Source of the DNA: WTJY01 sp045105475
GTDB taxonomy: Bacteria; Chloroflexota; Anaerolineae; Promineifilales; Promineifilaceae
NCBI GenBank assembly: GCA_045105475.1
Contig: JBGCDP010000170.1
Coordinates: 23,938 to 87,937, forward strand
Length of the DNA stretch: 64,000 bases
Direction of reading: 5' to 3'
Part shown: positions 17,579-26,895 of the stretch, piece after piece
Layout of the letters: each line of letters opens with the position of its first letter
How positions within the stretch are numbered: position 1 is the stretch's first letter
Position numbers and translations under genes: made by a program
The notes under the pieces: model-generated
Databases searched by the model: none
Told to the model about the DNA's origin: nothing
What the model saw: the letters and a program-made list of their open reading frames with translations, nothing else

Positions 17579-19108
17579 ATGTTTAAGCGCAAGAATTATA
17601 ACTGGCACATTTACCCTCTTTTGCTACTGGGGTTGACCAGCCTGCTATTTTTTTATAGTTGGTGGCTACAATATTATGAGTTTGTGCATCCTGTACTTTT
17701 ATTAGGATTTCTTTTTGCTCTTTTTTACGGAGTTTTTCAAATAACCTGCAATTGGATTATTTACTTGGGGGTAAACGCCCAGCCCTCAGCTGTTGAGTTG
17801 CCAGCAATCGATTTAACCGTTGATGTTTTTATTACCGCATGGAACGAAGATTTTGATCTAATTGTGGGCTGTTTGGCGGCAGCTTGCTCCATGAAAGGTG
17901 ACTTTCAGGTTTGGCTATTAGATGATGGTGATGATCCTGACTTAGCAAAAATCGCCAAAAAATTTGGAGCTGGTTACTTAAATCGGGTTGGGAATGCAGA
18001 TGCCAAAGCTGGCAATATGAATGCGGCTTTACCTTTAACAAAGGGAGACATCATTGTGATTTTTGATGTAGATCATCTGCCTGAGGCAAGCTTTCTTGAA
18101 AAGACTCTTCCATACTTTGCTGATCAATCGGTGGGGTTTGTTCAGGCGATTCCAACTTTTTATAACAACTATGACTTTGGGTGGGTGTCAAGGGCGGCCG
18201 CAGAAACAACGTTTGATTTTTATACCTCAACTTCTCGTGGCATGGATGGCTTTAATAGCGTTACAAAAATCGGGACAAACTCTTTGATTCGGCGTGAAGC
18301 CCTTTTGCAAATTGGCAACTACAAGCCTGGATTAGCCGAGGATTTGGCGACTTCAATTGAACTTCATGCGGCCGGATGGACCTCGAGATATGTGCATGAG
18401 CCTTTGGCTCCTGGGCTAGCTCCACGTGATTTAACCGCATGGTACATTCAGCAGTTTAAATGGGCTCGAGGGGTCTTTGAGGTTCTAATTTCAAAATATC
18501 CGCGTTTATTCTTTGAGCTAAATTTTAAACAACGGATAGTCTATGCGGTTCGGACAACTAAATATTTGCTAGGCACTGTGATTGGTATTCATATCGCTTT
18601 ATTGATTTCAATCTTACTTGGTGCTGATTACCAAACAAAAATGCTTTTCCAAACTTATTTTCTGTACCTCGCCCCACTAGCAGTAACGGATGTTTTAATT
18701 CGGGGTGCCGCCTTAAATAAGTGGGGAGGTTTGCTGCAGACGTCGAAATCATTATGGCGAGCAACAATTTTGGTTTTTAATACGTGGCCCATCTATATGT
18801 TAGCGCTTGGAATGAGTCTTTTTCGCCTGCCACTAGATTTTCAGCCGACGCCTAAGTCCAGCTCTAATCAACTTCATCCTAAGTGGGTTCTCGTTCAACT
18901 TGGGACGGCGATATTGCTTGTTTTAGGCTTGCTCTACAACTTGATTTCAACTGACAAAAATTTTGATTTTCTGATTTTGTACAGTGTCACCCTACTTTTT
19001 TCTATTCCACAACTTGGATTGATACGACCTTTAGCACGGCCGTATTTCTTTGCTACCGAAACAATGATTGATCACGAATCGATACTTAGAAGTAGCTTGG
19101 GCGATTGA
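17579..19108 (+). CDS. Cellulose-synthase-like processive GT2 glycosyltransferase
   Basis: A 509-residue membrane glycosyltransferase. Two N-terminal TM helices (about 11-29 and 38-63) precede a GT2 catalytic domain with Asp115-Asp116 (LLDDGDD), Asp163-x-Asp165 (DVDH), Glu254-Asp255 (AEDLATS) and QQFKWARG (291-298). These correspond to the D, DxD, TED and QxxRW motifs of BcsA-type synthases, with Lys in place of the Arg of QxxRW. About five TM helices follow (320-500). It lacks a C-terminal PilZ domain, so c-di-GMP control through PilZ is not expected. It would polymerise and possibly extrude a beta-linked glycan. Confidence 0.88.
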   Translation: MFKRKNYNWHIYPLLLLGLTSLLFFYSWWLQYYEFVHPVLLLGFLFALFYGVFQITCNWIIYLGVNAQPSAVELPAIDLTVDVFITAWNEDFDLIVGCLAAACSMKGDFQVWLLDDGDDPDLAKIAKKFGAGYLNRVGNADAKAGNMNAALPLTKGDIIVIFDVDHLPEASFLEKTLPYFADQSVGFVQAIPTFYNNYDFGWVSRAAAETTFDFYTSTSRGMDGFNSVTKIGTNSLIRREALLQIGNYKPGLAEDLATSIELHAAGWTSRYVHEPLAPGLAPRDLTAWYIQQFKWARGVFEVLISKYPRLFFELNFKQRIVYAVRTTKYLLGTVIGIHIALLISILLGADYQTKMLFQTYFLYLAPLAVTDVLIRGAALNKWGGLLQTSKSLWRATILVFNTWPIYMLALGMSLFRLPLDFQPTPKSSSNQLHPKWVLVQLGTAILLVLGLLYNLISTDKNFDFLILYSVTLLFSIPQLGLIRPLARPYFFATETMIDHESILRSSLGD

Positions 19109-19127
19109 TTCTTTACTTTTAACTTTT

Positions 19128-20315
19128 ATGGCAACGGGAATTATTAACTTAAAAATTGAAAGTTGGGATTTTTCATCTGACTCATACCAAGGTTTTGATT
19201 ATGTCTATGTTATTGGGTGGTATCGAAATCGAGTTGTGGGTACATATTGGCTCCCTGTAGTAAATGCTTCTATTAATCTTATTGAACTGGAAGATATTAT
19301 TTTTACAGAAAACAACTTTCTTCTTTGGAATGAGATTGCTTTGGAGTCATTTGGAATAAAAGATGATCCATTTCCACCATTAAAACAACCGGTCAGTATT
19401 GTTGTTTGCACTCGTAATCGGCCTGAACACTTAAAAAGATGCTTAGACGGGTTTATGGCATTAAAAGATGATGGTCAAGAGTTTATAGTGGTCGATAATG
19501 CACCATCTTCTAACGCATCAAAAGAGATAGTTGAAACATATGGTGGTCGTGTTCGTTATGTGCGTGAGAATCGACCGGGGTTAAATGTGGCTCGCAATAC
19601 TGCAATCCGTGCCGCTAGTCATGACATCGTTATTTTTAACGATGATGATGCTGTTCCTGACCCAAATTGGGCGAGAGCATTGGTAAAAAACTTTACAAAC
19701 CCACAAATCATGTGTGTTTGCGGGCTAACTTTGCCTCTTCAGTTAATGAGTTGGGAGCAAGAAAATTTTGAGCGATTTACTCCATTCCAAAAAGGGTTTG
19801 ACCGGCGCCATTTTGTTGGCCGAATTGATAATGTTGGGCATGCGGGGCGGGTCGGTGCAGGTGCAAATATGGCCTTTCGTAAAGAAGTGTTTGACCATGT
19901 AGGATTGTTTGATGAAGCATTAGATGCTGGGACCTTAACAAGATCGGGGGGTGATACAGAAATGTTTGCTCGCATTCTTTTTAATCACTTTGATGCAATT
20001 TATGACCCATCGGCCGTGTCTTGGCACATGCATCGCAGTGGAGATCAAGAATTGCATAAAACGATGCATGGTTATGGTGTTGGAATTTTTGCGATGTGGA
20101 CCCGAATGTTGCTTAAAGAGAAGAACTGGCAGGTTTTTTCATACGTGAAGCACTACTTTCTTGATTATCAACTCAACCATTTACGAGACGTTTTAAACCA
20201 AACACCTAATTCAATGCCCCTTGATCTAATTCTAGCCGAAATTAGAGGATGCATGTATGGTCCGCTTGCTTATTTGCAATCAAGTCGGAAATTACGCCGA
20301 AAGAAGGTTGCATGA
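19128..20315 (+). CDS. GT2 glycosyltransferase
   Basis: A GT-A-fold glycosyltransferase of 395 residues if ATG 19128 is used. The frame stays open to 19068, inside the previous gene, but that extension has no family counterpart; neither start has a clear ribosome binding site. An N-terminal beta-rich region of about 85 residues precedes the GT2 domain with VSIVVCTRNRPEHLKRCLDG, FNDDDAVPDPNW (metal-binding DDD) and SGGDTEMFARI. The domain is clearly homologous to the second GT2 domain of the next protein (shared CTRNRPE, VGAGANMA/VGANMA, GGD-EM). Its stop overlaps the next start (ATGA). Confidence 0.88.
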   Translation: MATGIINLKIESWDFSSDSYQGFDYVYVIGWYRNRVVGTYWLPVVNASINLIELEDIIFTENNFLLWNEIALESFGIKDDPFPPLKQPVSIVVCTRNRPEHLKRCLDGFMALKDDGQEFIVVDNAPSSNASKEIVETYGGRVRYVRENRPGLNVARNTAIRAASHDIVIFNDDDAVPDPNWARALVKNFTNPQIMCVCGLTLPLQLMSWEQENFERFTPFQKGFDRRHFVGRIDNVGHAGRVGAGANMAFRKEVFDHVGLFDEALDAGTLTRSGGDTEMFARILFNHFDAIYDPSAVSWHMHRSGDQELHKTMHGYGVGIFAMWTRMLLKEKNWQVFSYVKHYFLDYQLNHLRDVLNQTPNSMPLDLILAEIRGCMYGPLAYLQSSRKLRRKKVA

Positions 20316-22879
20316 GTAAATCTGAACCTTCAGTTTCAGTTATTATCCCAACCCATAATCGTCTGGACCGGCTGCCAACAACGCTCCAAGCCTTGTTTGA
20401 TCAGAGCTGGCTGCCGGTAAATTTTGAGGTGATTGTGGTTGCTGATGGTTGTGTCGATGGGACAAGTGGCTTCGTTAAGGGTCTGGCAGCTTCTATTCCT
20501 ATTTTTTTAGTTGAGCTATCGGGGCTCGGACCTGCAGCTGCACGAAATGCTGGCGTAAAGAAATCTAGTGGCGATGTCATCATCTTTTTAGATGATGATA
20601 TAGAAGTTGCTCCCACTTTTGTTGAAGCCCATGTTAGAGAGCATGTCAAAGAAGACAATCGAATTATTTTGGGATATCTACCGTTACAGCCGACAATGAC
20701 TCAAGCCTTATTTAGCGAATCGATCCAGCAGTGGTGGCAAGATCGCTTTCATGAATTAGGTGAGAATGGCTACCGATTCCGGTATGGAGATGTGTTTACC
20801 GGAAATTTGTCGATTCAAGCTGATTTGTTTAATCGTTTAAACGGTTTTGATGAGGCATTGCGTTGCCATGAAGACTATGAATTTGGGTATCGTGCAACTT
20901 TAGCTGGTGCCAACTTTGCTTTTTCATATGCGGCCGCCGGTAAGCATCATGACGTGACTGATTTGCGCCGCTCACTCAGGAGACGCTTGGCTGAAGGTGA
21001 AGCCGATGTATATTTGATTCGCCGATATCCTGATTTGCGATATGTCCTTCCTATTCAGACCGCACCATTTTCCCGTTTATGCCGTTTTTTGCGTTGGACA
21101 GCTTTTAAAGCACCTCGTTTAGGTAAGACCGTTTCAAGTTTTTTAGAGATCATAATTCAGCTTTTTATGTGGCTTCGAATGACTCGAGCTTGGAATTTAA
21201 CCTTCATACATGTTCAAGATTATTGGTATTGGCACGGCATCTCCCAAGTTGTATCAGGGCCAGAAGAAATTCAAAAGGTTTATGCTAATCGTTCCTTTAG
21301 TTATTTAAATAAGAAAGGCAAAATTGAGAATGTGAATTTACTCGATGGTTATGACCATGCTGATGAAATTTTGAGTATGGTCAACCGAAAACGGCCGGAT
21401 GGTGTTCATTTCAAAATCAATGGCACGGATGTGGCTCAGATTCCAGCTTTGATGGGAGCTGAAAAGGTAAATCCTACTGTAGCTAAAGCATGGCTAATCA
21501 ATCGTGGCGCGGTGGAATTATTGGCCGGTCGGCTATTTGCGGCAGCCCAAGGAGTTCAAAATGAGCCAGCGAATTCAAAGGTTATTTTTAACACTTTTCC
21601 ACCCAATGATAATGATTTTCTTAAAACGCCCCGAGTCACTTTGGATATAGACTTGCAGGATAGACTCCAGCCGGTGCCAGTTCCTTATGATCGGGGACTG
21701 CATTTATTAGTAAAGTCATTTGGGGTTCCGTTGGGGTGGCTAACCCTAGATCCGATTCGGGAATCTGCAGTGACGACAGAAACAATTAAAGCATTGTTTT
21801 TTAAGCAGCTTGATTGGAAATATTTAGCTGAAACTAATAAGCCATCGAATTTAAATAAGAAAAAACATGGATCAGATATTCCAATTACTGTGGTTGTTTG
21901 TACCCGGAACCGGCCGGAAATGATAGGGGGAAATCTCACATCTCTGTTGCAATTAGATTACCCAAGCTATGAGATTTTAGTCATCGATAATGCACCAACT
22001 GATAATGCTACAAAGAAAATTGTTGAGTCGATAAGTGCGAATAGTGATGTGTCCATTCGATATATCCGGGAGAATCTTCCAGGGCTTGACCGAGCTCGAA
22101 ATAGAGCTGTGCAAGAGGCAACTTATTCGATTGTCGCTTTTACTGACGATGATGCTCGTCCTGACCGTGGTTGGTTAAAAGCGACGGGTCAAGCATTTGC
22201 GGATCCGCATATCGATGTGGTAACCGGTCCTGTTCTGCCCGCAGAATTGGAGACTCATCATCAGAGCTTGTTTGAATTTGCTTATGGTGGAATGAGCCAT
22301 GGTTTTAAAAGGAAATTTATTCGAGGGACTCAATTGTCTGCAGTCGAAAAATTATGGGCAAGCGGTTTTGGTGTGGGCGCAAATATGGCTTATCGTAAAA
22401 AACTGTTTCGTCGAACAGGCCTATTTGATGTCTCTTTAGATGTAGGCACGCCAAGCAATGGGGGAGGAGATGTTGAAATGTTACATCGAGTAGCCGCAGC
22501 TGGTAAAAATATTTTGTATGAACCCAAAGCTTACGTTTGGCACCATCACCGTAGATCGGCCGAAGATTTGCACCAACTTATGTTCAACAACGGCCGCAGC
22601 TTTGGGGTTTATCTAATGACTTGCGGCCGGAATCGAACTGTTAACAGAGCGTTTATCGCTTGGTTTGCCTTTCGATATTGGATAATTGATTGGCTTTTTG
22701 TACGTTTATTACGGCCTGGAGATTTACCCAAAGAGTTTGTGCGTAGCGAACTTAGAGGTGCATTAAGTAGCCCATGGGCTTATTTTTCTACCCGCCGTCA
22801 TGCTCGAAAATTAGATGAGGCCGAAGGTTCCTTGGCTCCTAACAAATCAAGTGGAATTAATTTTTTGGGTGGAGGTTAA
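20312..22879 (+). CDS. Two-domain GT2 glycosyltransferase fusion
   Basis: An 855-residue protein with two separate GT2 domains. The first (about 5-250) has VSVIIPTHNRLDRLPTTLQA and LDDDIEVAP. A middle region (about 260-515) has no obvious motif, and a second GT2 domain lies at about 520-790 (ITVVVCTRNRPEMIGG, FTDDDARPDRGW, GGGDVEMLHR). ATG 20312 overlaps the preceding stop in ATGA, which decides the start over the upstream in-frame ATG at 20249. A bifunctional enzyme adding two different sugars in turn is plausible. The second domain probably arose by duplication of the neighbouring gene or the reverse. The ABC-exporter permease gene follows after 3 bases. Confidence 0.88.
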   Translation: MSKSEPSVSVIIPTHNRLDRLPTTLQALFDQSWLPVNFEVIVVADGCVDGTSGFVKGLAASIPIFLVELSGLGPAAARNAGVKKSSGDVIIFLDDDIEVAPTFVEAHVREHVKEDNRIILGYLPLQPTMTQALFSESIQQWWQDRFHELGENGYRFRYGDVFTGNLSIQADLFNRLNGFDEALRCHEDYEFGYRATLAGANFAFSYAAAGKHHDVTDLRRSLRRRLAEGEADVYLIRRYPDLRYVLPIQTAPFSRLCRFLRWTAFKAPRLGKTVSSFLEIIIQLFMWLRMTRAWNLTFIHVQDYWYWHGISQVVSGPEEIQKVYANRSFSYLNKKGKIENVNLLDGYDHADEILSMVNRKRPDGVHFKINGTDVAQIPALMGAEKVNPTVAKAWLINRGAVELLAGRLFAAAQGVQNEPANSKVIFNTFPPNDNDFLKTPRVTLDIDLQDRLQPVPVPYDRGLHLLVKSFGVPLGWLTLDPIRESAVTTETIKALFFKQLDWKYLAETNKPSNLNKKKHGSDIPITVVVCTRNRPEMIGGNLTSLLQLDYPSYEILVIDNAPTDNATKKIVESISANSDVSIRYIRENLPGLDRARNRAVQEATYSIVAFTDDDARPDRGWLKATGQAFADPHIDVVTGPVLPAELETHHQSLFEFAYGGMSHGFKRKFIRGTQLSAVEKLWASGFGVGANMAYRKKLFRRTGLFDVSLDVGTPSNGGGDVEMLHRVAAAGKNILYEPKAYVWHHHRRSAEDLHQLMFNNGRSFGVYLMTCGRNRTVNRAFIAWFAFRYWIIDWLFVRLLRPGDLPKEFVRSELRGALSSPWAYFSTRRHARKLDEAEGSLAPNKSSGINFLGGG

Positions 22880-22882
22880 ATT

Positions 22883-23692
22883 ATGATTATTGAAAGCAAA
22901 GAAAAAGAAGCTGGGATTGAACCCCCAAGAAATCAAACTATATACATAAGGGACTTGATAAAAGAGCTTGTTGCCCGTGATATGAAGCTTAGATATAAGC
23001 GGTCTATATTAGGAATGGTTTGGTCGCTTGTAAATCCGCTAGCACAACTACTGGTTTTATACTTTGTGTTTTTCTATGTCATTCAGGTTGGTATTCAAAA
23101 TTTCACCCTCTTCTTATTTTCTGGGTTACTCACTTGGAATTGGTTTCAATCTTCTTTAATTGGGGCAACCGGTTCAATTGTGCAAAACGGAATGATGATC
23201 AGGCGCCCGGGGTTTCCTATTGCGCTGTTACCAGTTGTTACTGTGATCACTAATTTCATTCACTTTCTTATCGCCCTTCCTATTCTATTTGTCTTCGTTT
23301 GGTTTAGTGGAATTAATGTCGGCTGGTCTATTGTCGCCTTTCCGCTCATCATCATTGTGCAATTTACCCTTACTTTAGCGCTTGCTTATTTTTTAGCGGC
23401 TATCCATGTCACTTTTAGAGATACAGAATACTTATTAGGGATTGCCTTGCTTTTAGGCTTTTATCTGTCCCCTGTCTTTTATGATGCTGTTTTAGTCCCT
23501 GAGCAGTTTCGATTTATCTATAACTTGAACCCTATGGTGCATATTATCAGTGCATATCGAGAAATATTGATATTTGGACGTTTTCCCTTCAATAACAATT
23601 TAGCAATTCTATTTATCGGGTCTCTTATCGGTTTGGCGATCGGATATTTCTTTTTTACTCGCTCGAGCTATCGATTTGCGGAGGAGATTTAA
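22883..23692 (+). CDS. Polysaccharide ABC exporter permease (Wzm/TagG/KpsM type)
   Basis: A 269-residue ABC-2-type permease with about six TM helices. The N-terminal segment IRDLIKELVARDMKLRYKR and the following SILGMVWSLVNPLAQLL are the signature of O-antigen and teichoic-acid export permeases. NPMVHIISAYREILIFGRFP near the C-terminus is also typical. It pairs with the ATPase gene starting on its last base (TAATG), so the two form one exporter for an undecaprenyl-linked glycan. ATG 22883 lies 3 bases after the glycosyltransferase stop. Confidence 0.93.
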   Translation: MIIESKEKEAGIEPPRNQTIYIRDLIKELVARDMKLRYKRSILGMVWSLVNPLAQLLVLYFVFFYVIQVGIQNFTLFLFSGLLTWNWFQSSLIGATGSIVQNGMMIRRPGFPIALLPVVTVITNFIHFLIALPILFVFVWFSGINVGWSIVAFPLIIIVQFTLTLALAYFLAAIHVTFRDTEYLLGIALLLGFYLSPVFYDAVLVPEQFRFIYNLNPMVHIISAYREILIFGRFPFNNNLAILFIGSLIGLAIGYFFFTRSSYRFAEEI

Positions 23693-24435
23693 TGAGTCAA
23701 GTCATTAAAGTACATAAAGTGGGAAAGTGGTTTCGGCTATATCACAAAGGGCGGCCGACCACCATTCAAGAAGCGTTGACCAAGCGCATGCGCGGCTTAC
23801 GACCACGAGAAGCAAAATGGGCTTTGCGTGATATTAATTTTTCAGTCAGGCAAGGCAAGATGACTGGAATTATCGGTGCAAATGGGTCTGGAAAATCAAC
23901 GATGCTACGTTTGCTGGGTGGCGTTTTGCGCCCTGACGAAGGGCAAATACTCACGAAAGGGAGAATCGGTGGCTTGTTAGAGCTGGGAGCTGGATTCCAT
24001 CATGACCTAACTGGTCGAGAAAATATTTTCGTAAACGGCATTGTTTCAGGTTTAACTCGGTCTGATGTCGCTCATCGCTTCGATGAAATTGTCGCATTTT
24101 CAGAACTTGAAGATGACATCGATTATCCTCTTCGTACTTATAGCAGTGGAATGCAAATTCGGCTTGGCTTTGCGGTTGCAGCTTACTCTGATCCAGAAAT
24201 TTTGCTGATCGATGAGGTACTCAGTGTTGGAGATGTCTCATTTCAGAAAAAATGTTTTGATCGTATTCGGCAATTTCGCGAAGAGGGACGAACGATTGTT
24301 TTTGTGACCCATAGCCTAGATCAGGTGCAACAATTTTGCGATGAGGCGATTTGGATCAATAAAGGATCGTTAGTGGATAGAGGGAAACCCGATCAAATCG
24401 TTAGTGATTATTTGAATAAGATGGCAGAAAACTAA
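23692..24435 (+). CDS. Polysaccharide ABC exporter ATPase (Wzt/TagH/KpsT type)
   Basis: A 247-residue nucleotide-binding subunit with Walker A GANGSGKSTML, signature YSSGMQIRLGFAVA, Walker B ILLIDEVLSVGD and switch His in FVTHSLDQ. The N-terminal stretch KVGKWFRLYHKGRPTTIQEA and the ELGAGFHHDLTGRENI segment are specific to polysaccharide exporters. It ends soon after the ATPase domain, so it lacks the C-terminal carbohydrate-binding module of long Wzt proteins; recognition of a terminally modified glycan is therefore less likely. It is translationally coupled to the permease. Confidence 0.94.
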   Translation: MSQVIKVHKVGKWFRLYHKGRPTTIQEALTKRMRGLRPREAKWALRDINFSVRQGKMTGIIGANGSGKSTMLRLLGGVLRPDEGQILTKGRIGGLLELGAGFHHDLTGRENIFVNGIVSGLTRSDVAHRFDEIVAFSELEDDIDYPLRTYSSGMQIRLGFAVAAYSDPEILLIDEVLSVGDVSFQKKCFDRIRQFREEGRTIVFVTHSLDQVQQFCDEAIWINKGSLVDRGKPDQIVSDYLNKMAEN

Positions 24436-24479
24436 ATTCAAAATCTTTTTCCAGAACAAGAACTATTTAAGGTGAAAAA

Positions 24480-25214
24480 ATGAATTCTTTAAGCACAACT
24501 GAAGAAAAACAAGCTTTCGGCTATGCCATGAATGAAGCAAAAAAAGCTTGGTTCAATGCCTTGGACGACTATAAAGCATCATCTGAAACAATCGGACTGC
24601 CTCACCCGGCAGTCATGTTGACAGATAAACATATTAATGATTGCACCTTGTTACCAAATCGTTTATCGATTTTAGAACGAATGAGTAAGGGGGGAATCGT
24701 TGCAGAGGTGGGTGTCCAAACAGGGCAGTTTTCCCAAATTATTTTAGATATCTGTTCCCCTGCTGAGCTTCATCTGATTGATTTAGATTTAAAGGCTTTC
24801 GGAATTAAAGACAAGTTTCAAGAAAAAATAAATACTGACATTGTCCATTTGCTTGAAGGGGATTCCTCGACTCTGCTTCAAGAATCATTTCCAGAAAATT
24901 ACTTTGATTTTATTTACATTGATGGAGATCATCGCTACGAAGGGGTCAAGCGAGATATAGAGGCGGCTAAATCAAAGTTAAAACCTGGAGGATATTTGCT
25001 ATTCAATGACTATACATATTGGTCTCCTGTTGAGTGTATGGCTTATGGGGTTATGCAAGCAGTGAACGAACTATGTTTAGAGGAAGATTGGCAAATGAGG
25101 TATTTCGCCTTGGCCCATTACATGTATTGTGATGTGGCAGTGCAAAAACCGGGTGTCGAGAAACTCGAACAGACCGGCTTTTTACAAAAAATAAAATCGA
25201 TGTTCGGCCGATAG
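24480..25214 (+). CDS. Class I SAM methyltransferase
   Basis: A 244-residue Rossmann-fold methyltransferase of the Methyltransf_24 type: motif I is GGIVAEVGVQTGQFSQIILD, with HLIDLD as the ribose-binding acidic strand and FIYIDGDHRYEGVKRDIEA as the metal/substrate site strand. The preceding AAGGTGAAAAA provides a ribosome binding site for ATG 24480. It lies 44 bases after the exporter ATPase and is probably the last gene of the operon. It may methylate a sugar of the exported glycan, which is inference from context. Confidence 0.85.
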   Translation: MNSLSTTEEKQAFGYAMNEAKKAWFNALDDYKASSETIGLPHPAVMLTDKHINDCTLLPNRLSILERMSKGGIVAEVGVQTGQFSQIILDICSPAELHLIDLDLKAFGIKDKFQEKINTDIVHLLEGDSSTLLQESFPENYFDFIYIDGDHRYEGVKRDIEAAKSKLKPGGYLLFNDYTYWSPVECMAYGVMQAVNELCLEEDWQMRYFALAHYMYCDVAVQKPGVEKLEQTGFLQKIKSMFGR

Positions 25215-25223
25215 CGATTTAGC

Positions 25224-26162
25224 CTAAGCGTTTAATGCGCCGTTGTAACTAAACCAAACACTTCCGCCGCCATAAGGATATTTATTCCCCATAAATGTTT
25301 TCATGCGTTTGGGGAGCCATGTGCCATTGTACATACTGCCATACAAAAGCGATGCTTTAGGATTATCAATTAGAAAAGCCAGCAGCAAATATTGCTCGGT
25401 CCAAAAACGCTGATGATTCAATAGCCAGTCTTGGCGTAAACCAAATGGTAGATGGATATCATGGGCATGGACATGTATGTTGCGGCGGACTTCAGGCAGT
25501 AGGCGCAAATAGATGTGCAAGCAGTCGCTACCACTTTTAACTGTATGGGTTGAATCGATAAAAAGAATATCTCCATCTTTGAGTGTGTCATTTATAAATT
25601 CTGCTTTTACATCTTGCACTTTAATACTATGTAGATCTACTGCAGCATTCTTTTTTAAGAACTCACGGGGATAAGGCTCGATGCAATGTACGTTACCGCT
25701 TTTATTTTTTCCAACCGCTTCAAGCGCAACCAAAGTAGAAAAGCCAGAGCCAATCTCTAAAATATTGGCTGGTTTTAAATAACGAATGAAACAATAGTAA
25801 GCCATAGCATCGCTGTGGCTAAACATTTCATTCTGCCAAAAATAGTTTTCACAATTTATAGGGTCGCCGACAATAGGAGGATTAAATTCGTTTGAGTAGA
25901 CGATGAGTCGGTCTAAAGTCTGCTTAAATCGTTGTGAATTGAAAATATGGAGGTTGAGGTATGGCGGCTCACCAGCCGTATATTCAAATGACTCTTCAAT
26001 CTCCTCAATAGATGGGGTATTGCTGTAGTAATCGACAGGGAGTAAATTGACCCCCATTTGCTGCACTTTTTTTCTTGTCTCTGGGCTAGCCCAAATGAGA
26101 CGCTGTAAGATCGGCATGATCTCTTCAATTTCTTCATCAGTTACTTCTAAAAATTCGCTCAT
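25224..26162 (-). CDS. Class I SAM methyltransferase, convergent with the glycan operon
   Basis: A 312-residue protein with an N-terminal acidic helical region (about 1-115) and a Methyltransf_24 domain (about 120-270). Motif I is ANILEIGSGFSTLVALEA, with HCIEPYP as the acidic strand, ILFIDSTHTVKSGSDCLHI as the catalytic strand and HVHAHDIHLPFG as a possible metal site. I chose ATG 26162, preceded by GGGTGAAAACT; a GTG nine bases upstream is also possible. It differs from the 24480 enzyme and is not a recent duplicate. The role is likely glycan or polyketide-like O-methylation, unproven. Confidence 0.8.
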   Translation of the reverse strand: MSEFLEVTDEEIEEIMPILQRLIWASPETRKKVQQMGVNLLPVDYYSNTPSIEEIEESFEYTAGEPPYLNLHIFNSQRFKQTLDRLIVYSNEFNPPIVGDPINCENYFWQNEMFSHSDAMAYYCFIRYLKPANILEIGSGFSTLVALEAVGKNKSGNVHCIEPYPREFLKKNAAVDLHSIKVQDVKAEFINDTLKDGDILFIDSTHTVKSGSDCLHIYLRLLPEVRRNIHVHAHDIHLPFGLRQDWLLNHQRFWTEQYLLLAFLIDNPKASLLYGSMYNGTWLPKRMKTFMGNKYPYGGGSVWFSYNGALNA

Positions 26163-26256
26163 AGTTTTCACCCAATTGAAATAAAAGTTAGCTTATTAGT
26201 CGGTTTGTATACTGTACCCATTCTTGTCAAGAAGGGCATAAATAAATATTATGGTA

Positions 26257-26808
26257 CTACTTGTCAAGGTCATCAGGTAATGGGGTTCGTGCCATCGAGG
26301 GATCTAATTTAATGGAGGGGTCTTTGGTGCTATTTTTCTGAATGCATAGAAATGGATCGCGACTTTCCCCACTGTGATAGTTATAAATGAACCCATCTGC
26401 ACGGAGTTGAATAAGCATCCCCTCTTTTTGAACTTGAGTATAAGCCATGTCTGGTTGAGGGCAGCCTAAACTTGAGTTGGGCCAAGTCATAGACTTAACG
26501 AGGATCACTTCAATTTGATCAAACGATATATTTGACCGTGTAGCCAAGTCGTTTTTTGCTTTGAATACATTGGGGTGTGTTTCTAACTCTGACATATCTT
26601 CACTATGATTGCTGGGGCTAGGCAAAGGTGTTATTGAAATGGGTGTTTCAGATTCTACTGATTGGTTTTCACTTGTGGGCTGTGTTGTATTAGATGAGTC
26701 GGCCGATGGCGCCTCAGATTTCTGAATCGATGTTTCTTGCGAGTTGTTGACTTGGCATCCTGAAAAAATAATTAAAGAGAACAATAAATAAAAACTTTTT
26801 TTGATCAT
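26257..26808 (-). CDS. Putative lipoprotein with GCPQP domain
   Basis: A 183-residue protein beginning MIKKSFYLLFSLIIFSGC, a type II signal peptide with the lipobox IFSGC (Cys18). A Ser/Thr/Glu-rich linker (about 22-85) follows, then a small domain with MTWPNSSLGCPQPDMAY, LIQLRADGFIYNYHSG and FLCIQ. This domain is found in many Chloroflexota and cyanobacterial secreted proteins and is of unknown function. ATG 26808 places the signal peptide correctly; the frame extends 6 codons further without purpose. It lies downstream of the subtilase terminator on the same strand. Confidence 0.72.
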   Translation of the reverse strand: MIKKSFYLLFSLIIFSGCQVNNSQETSIQKSEAPSADSSNTTQPTSENQSVESETPISITPLPSPSNHSEDMSELETHPNVFKAKNDLATRSNISFDQIEVILVKSMTWPNSSLGCPQPDMAYTQVQKEGMLIQLRADGFIYNYHSGESRDPFLCIQKNSTKDPSIKLDPSMARTPLPDDLDK

Positions 26809-26823
26809 AGCAAAACCTGCAAA

Positions 26824-26854
26824 CAAAAAAGGCTCGACATTTCTGCCGAGCCTT
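26824..26854 (-). terminator. Rho-independent terminator of the 909-aa subtilase gene
   Basis: An 8-bp stem AAGGCTCG (26829-26836) and CGAGCCTT (26847-26854) with a 10-base loop. Read on the minus strand it is followed by a run of T (complement of the A-run 26825-26830). It lies 42 bases past the subtilase stop. Confidence 0.85.
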
Positions 26855-26895
26855 AGTATTAATTTTGATCAACTAAGTGGCATAGCTACTTGTAG

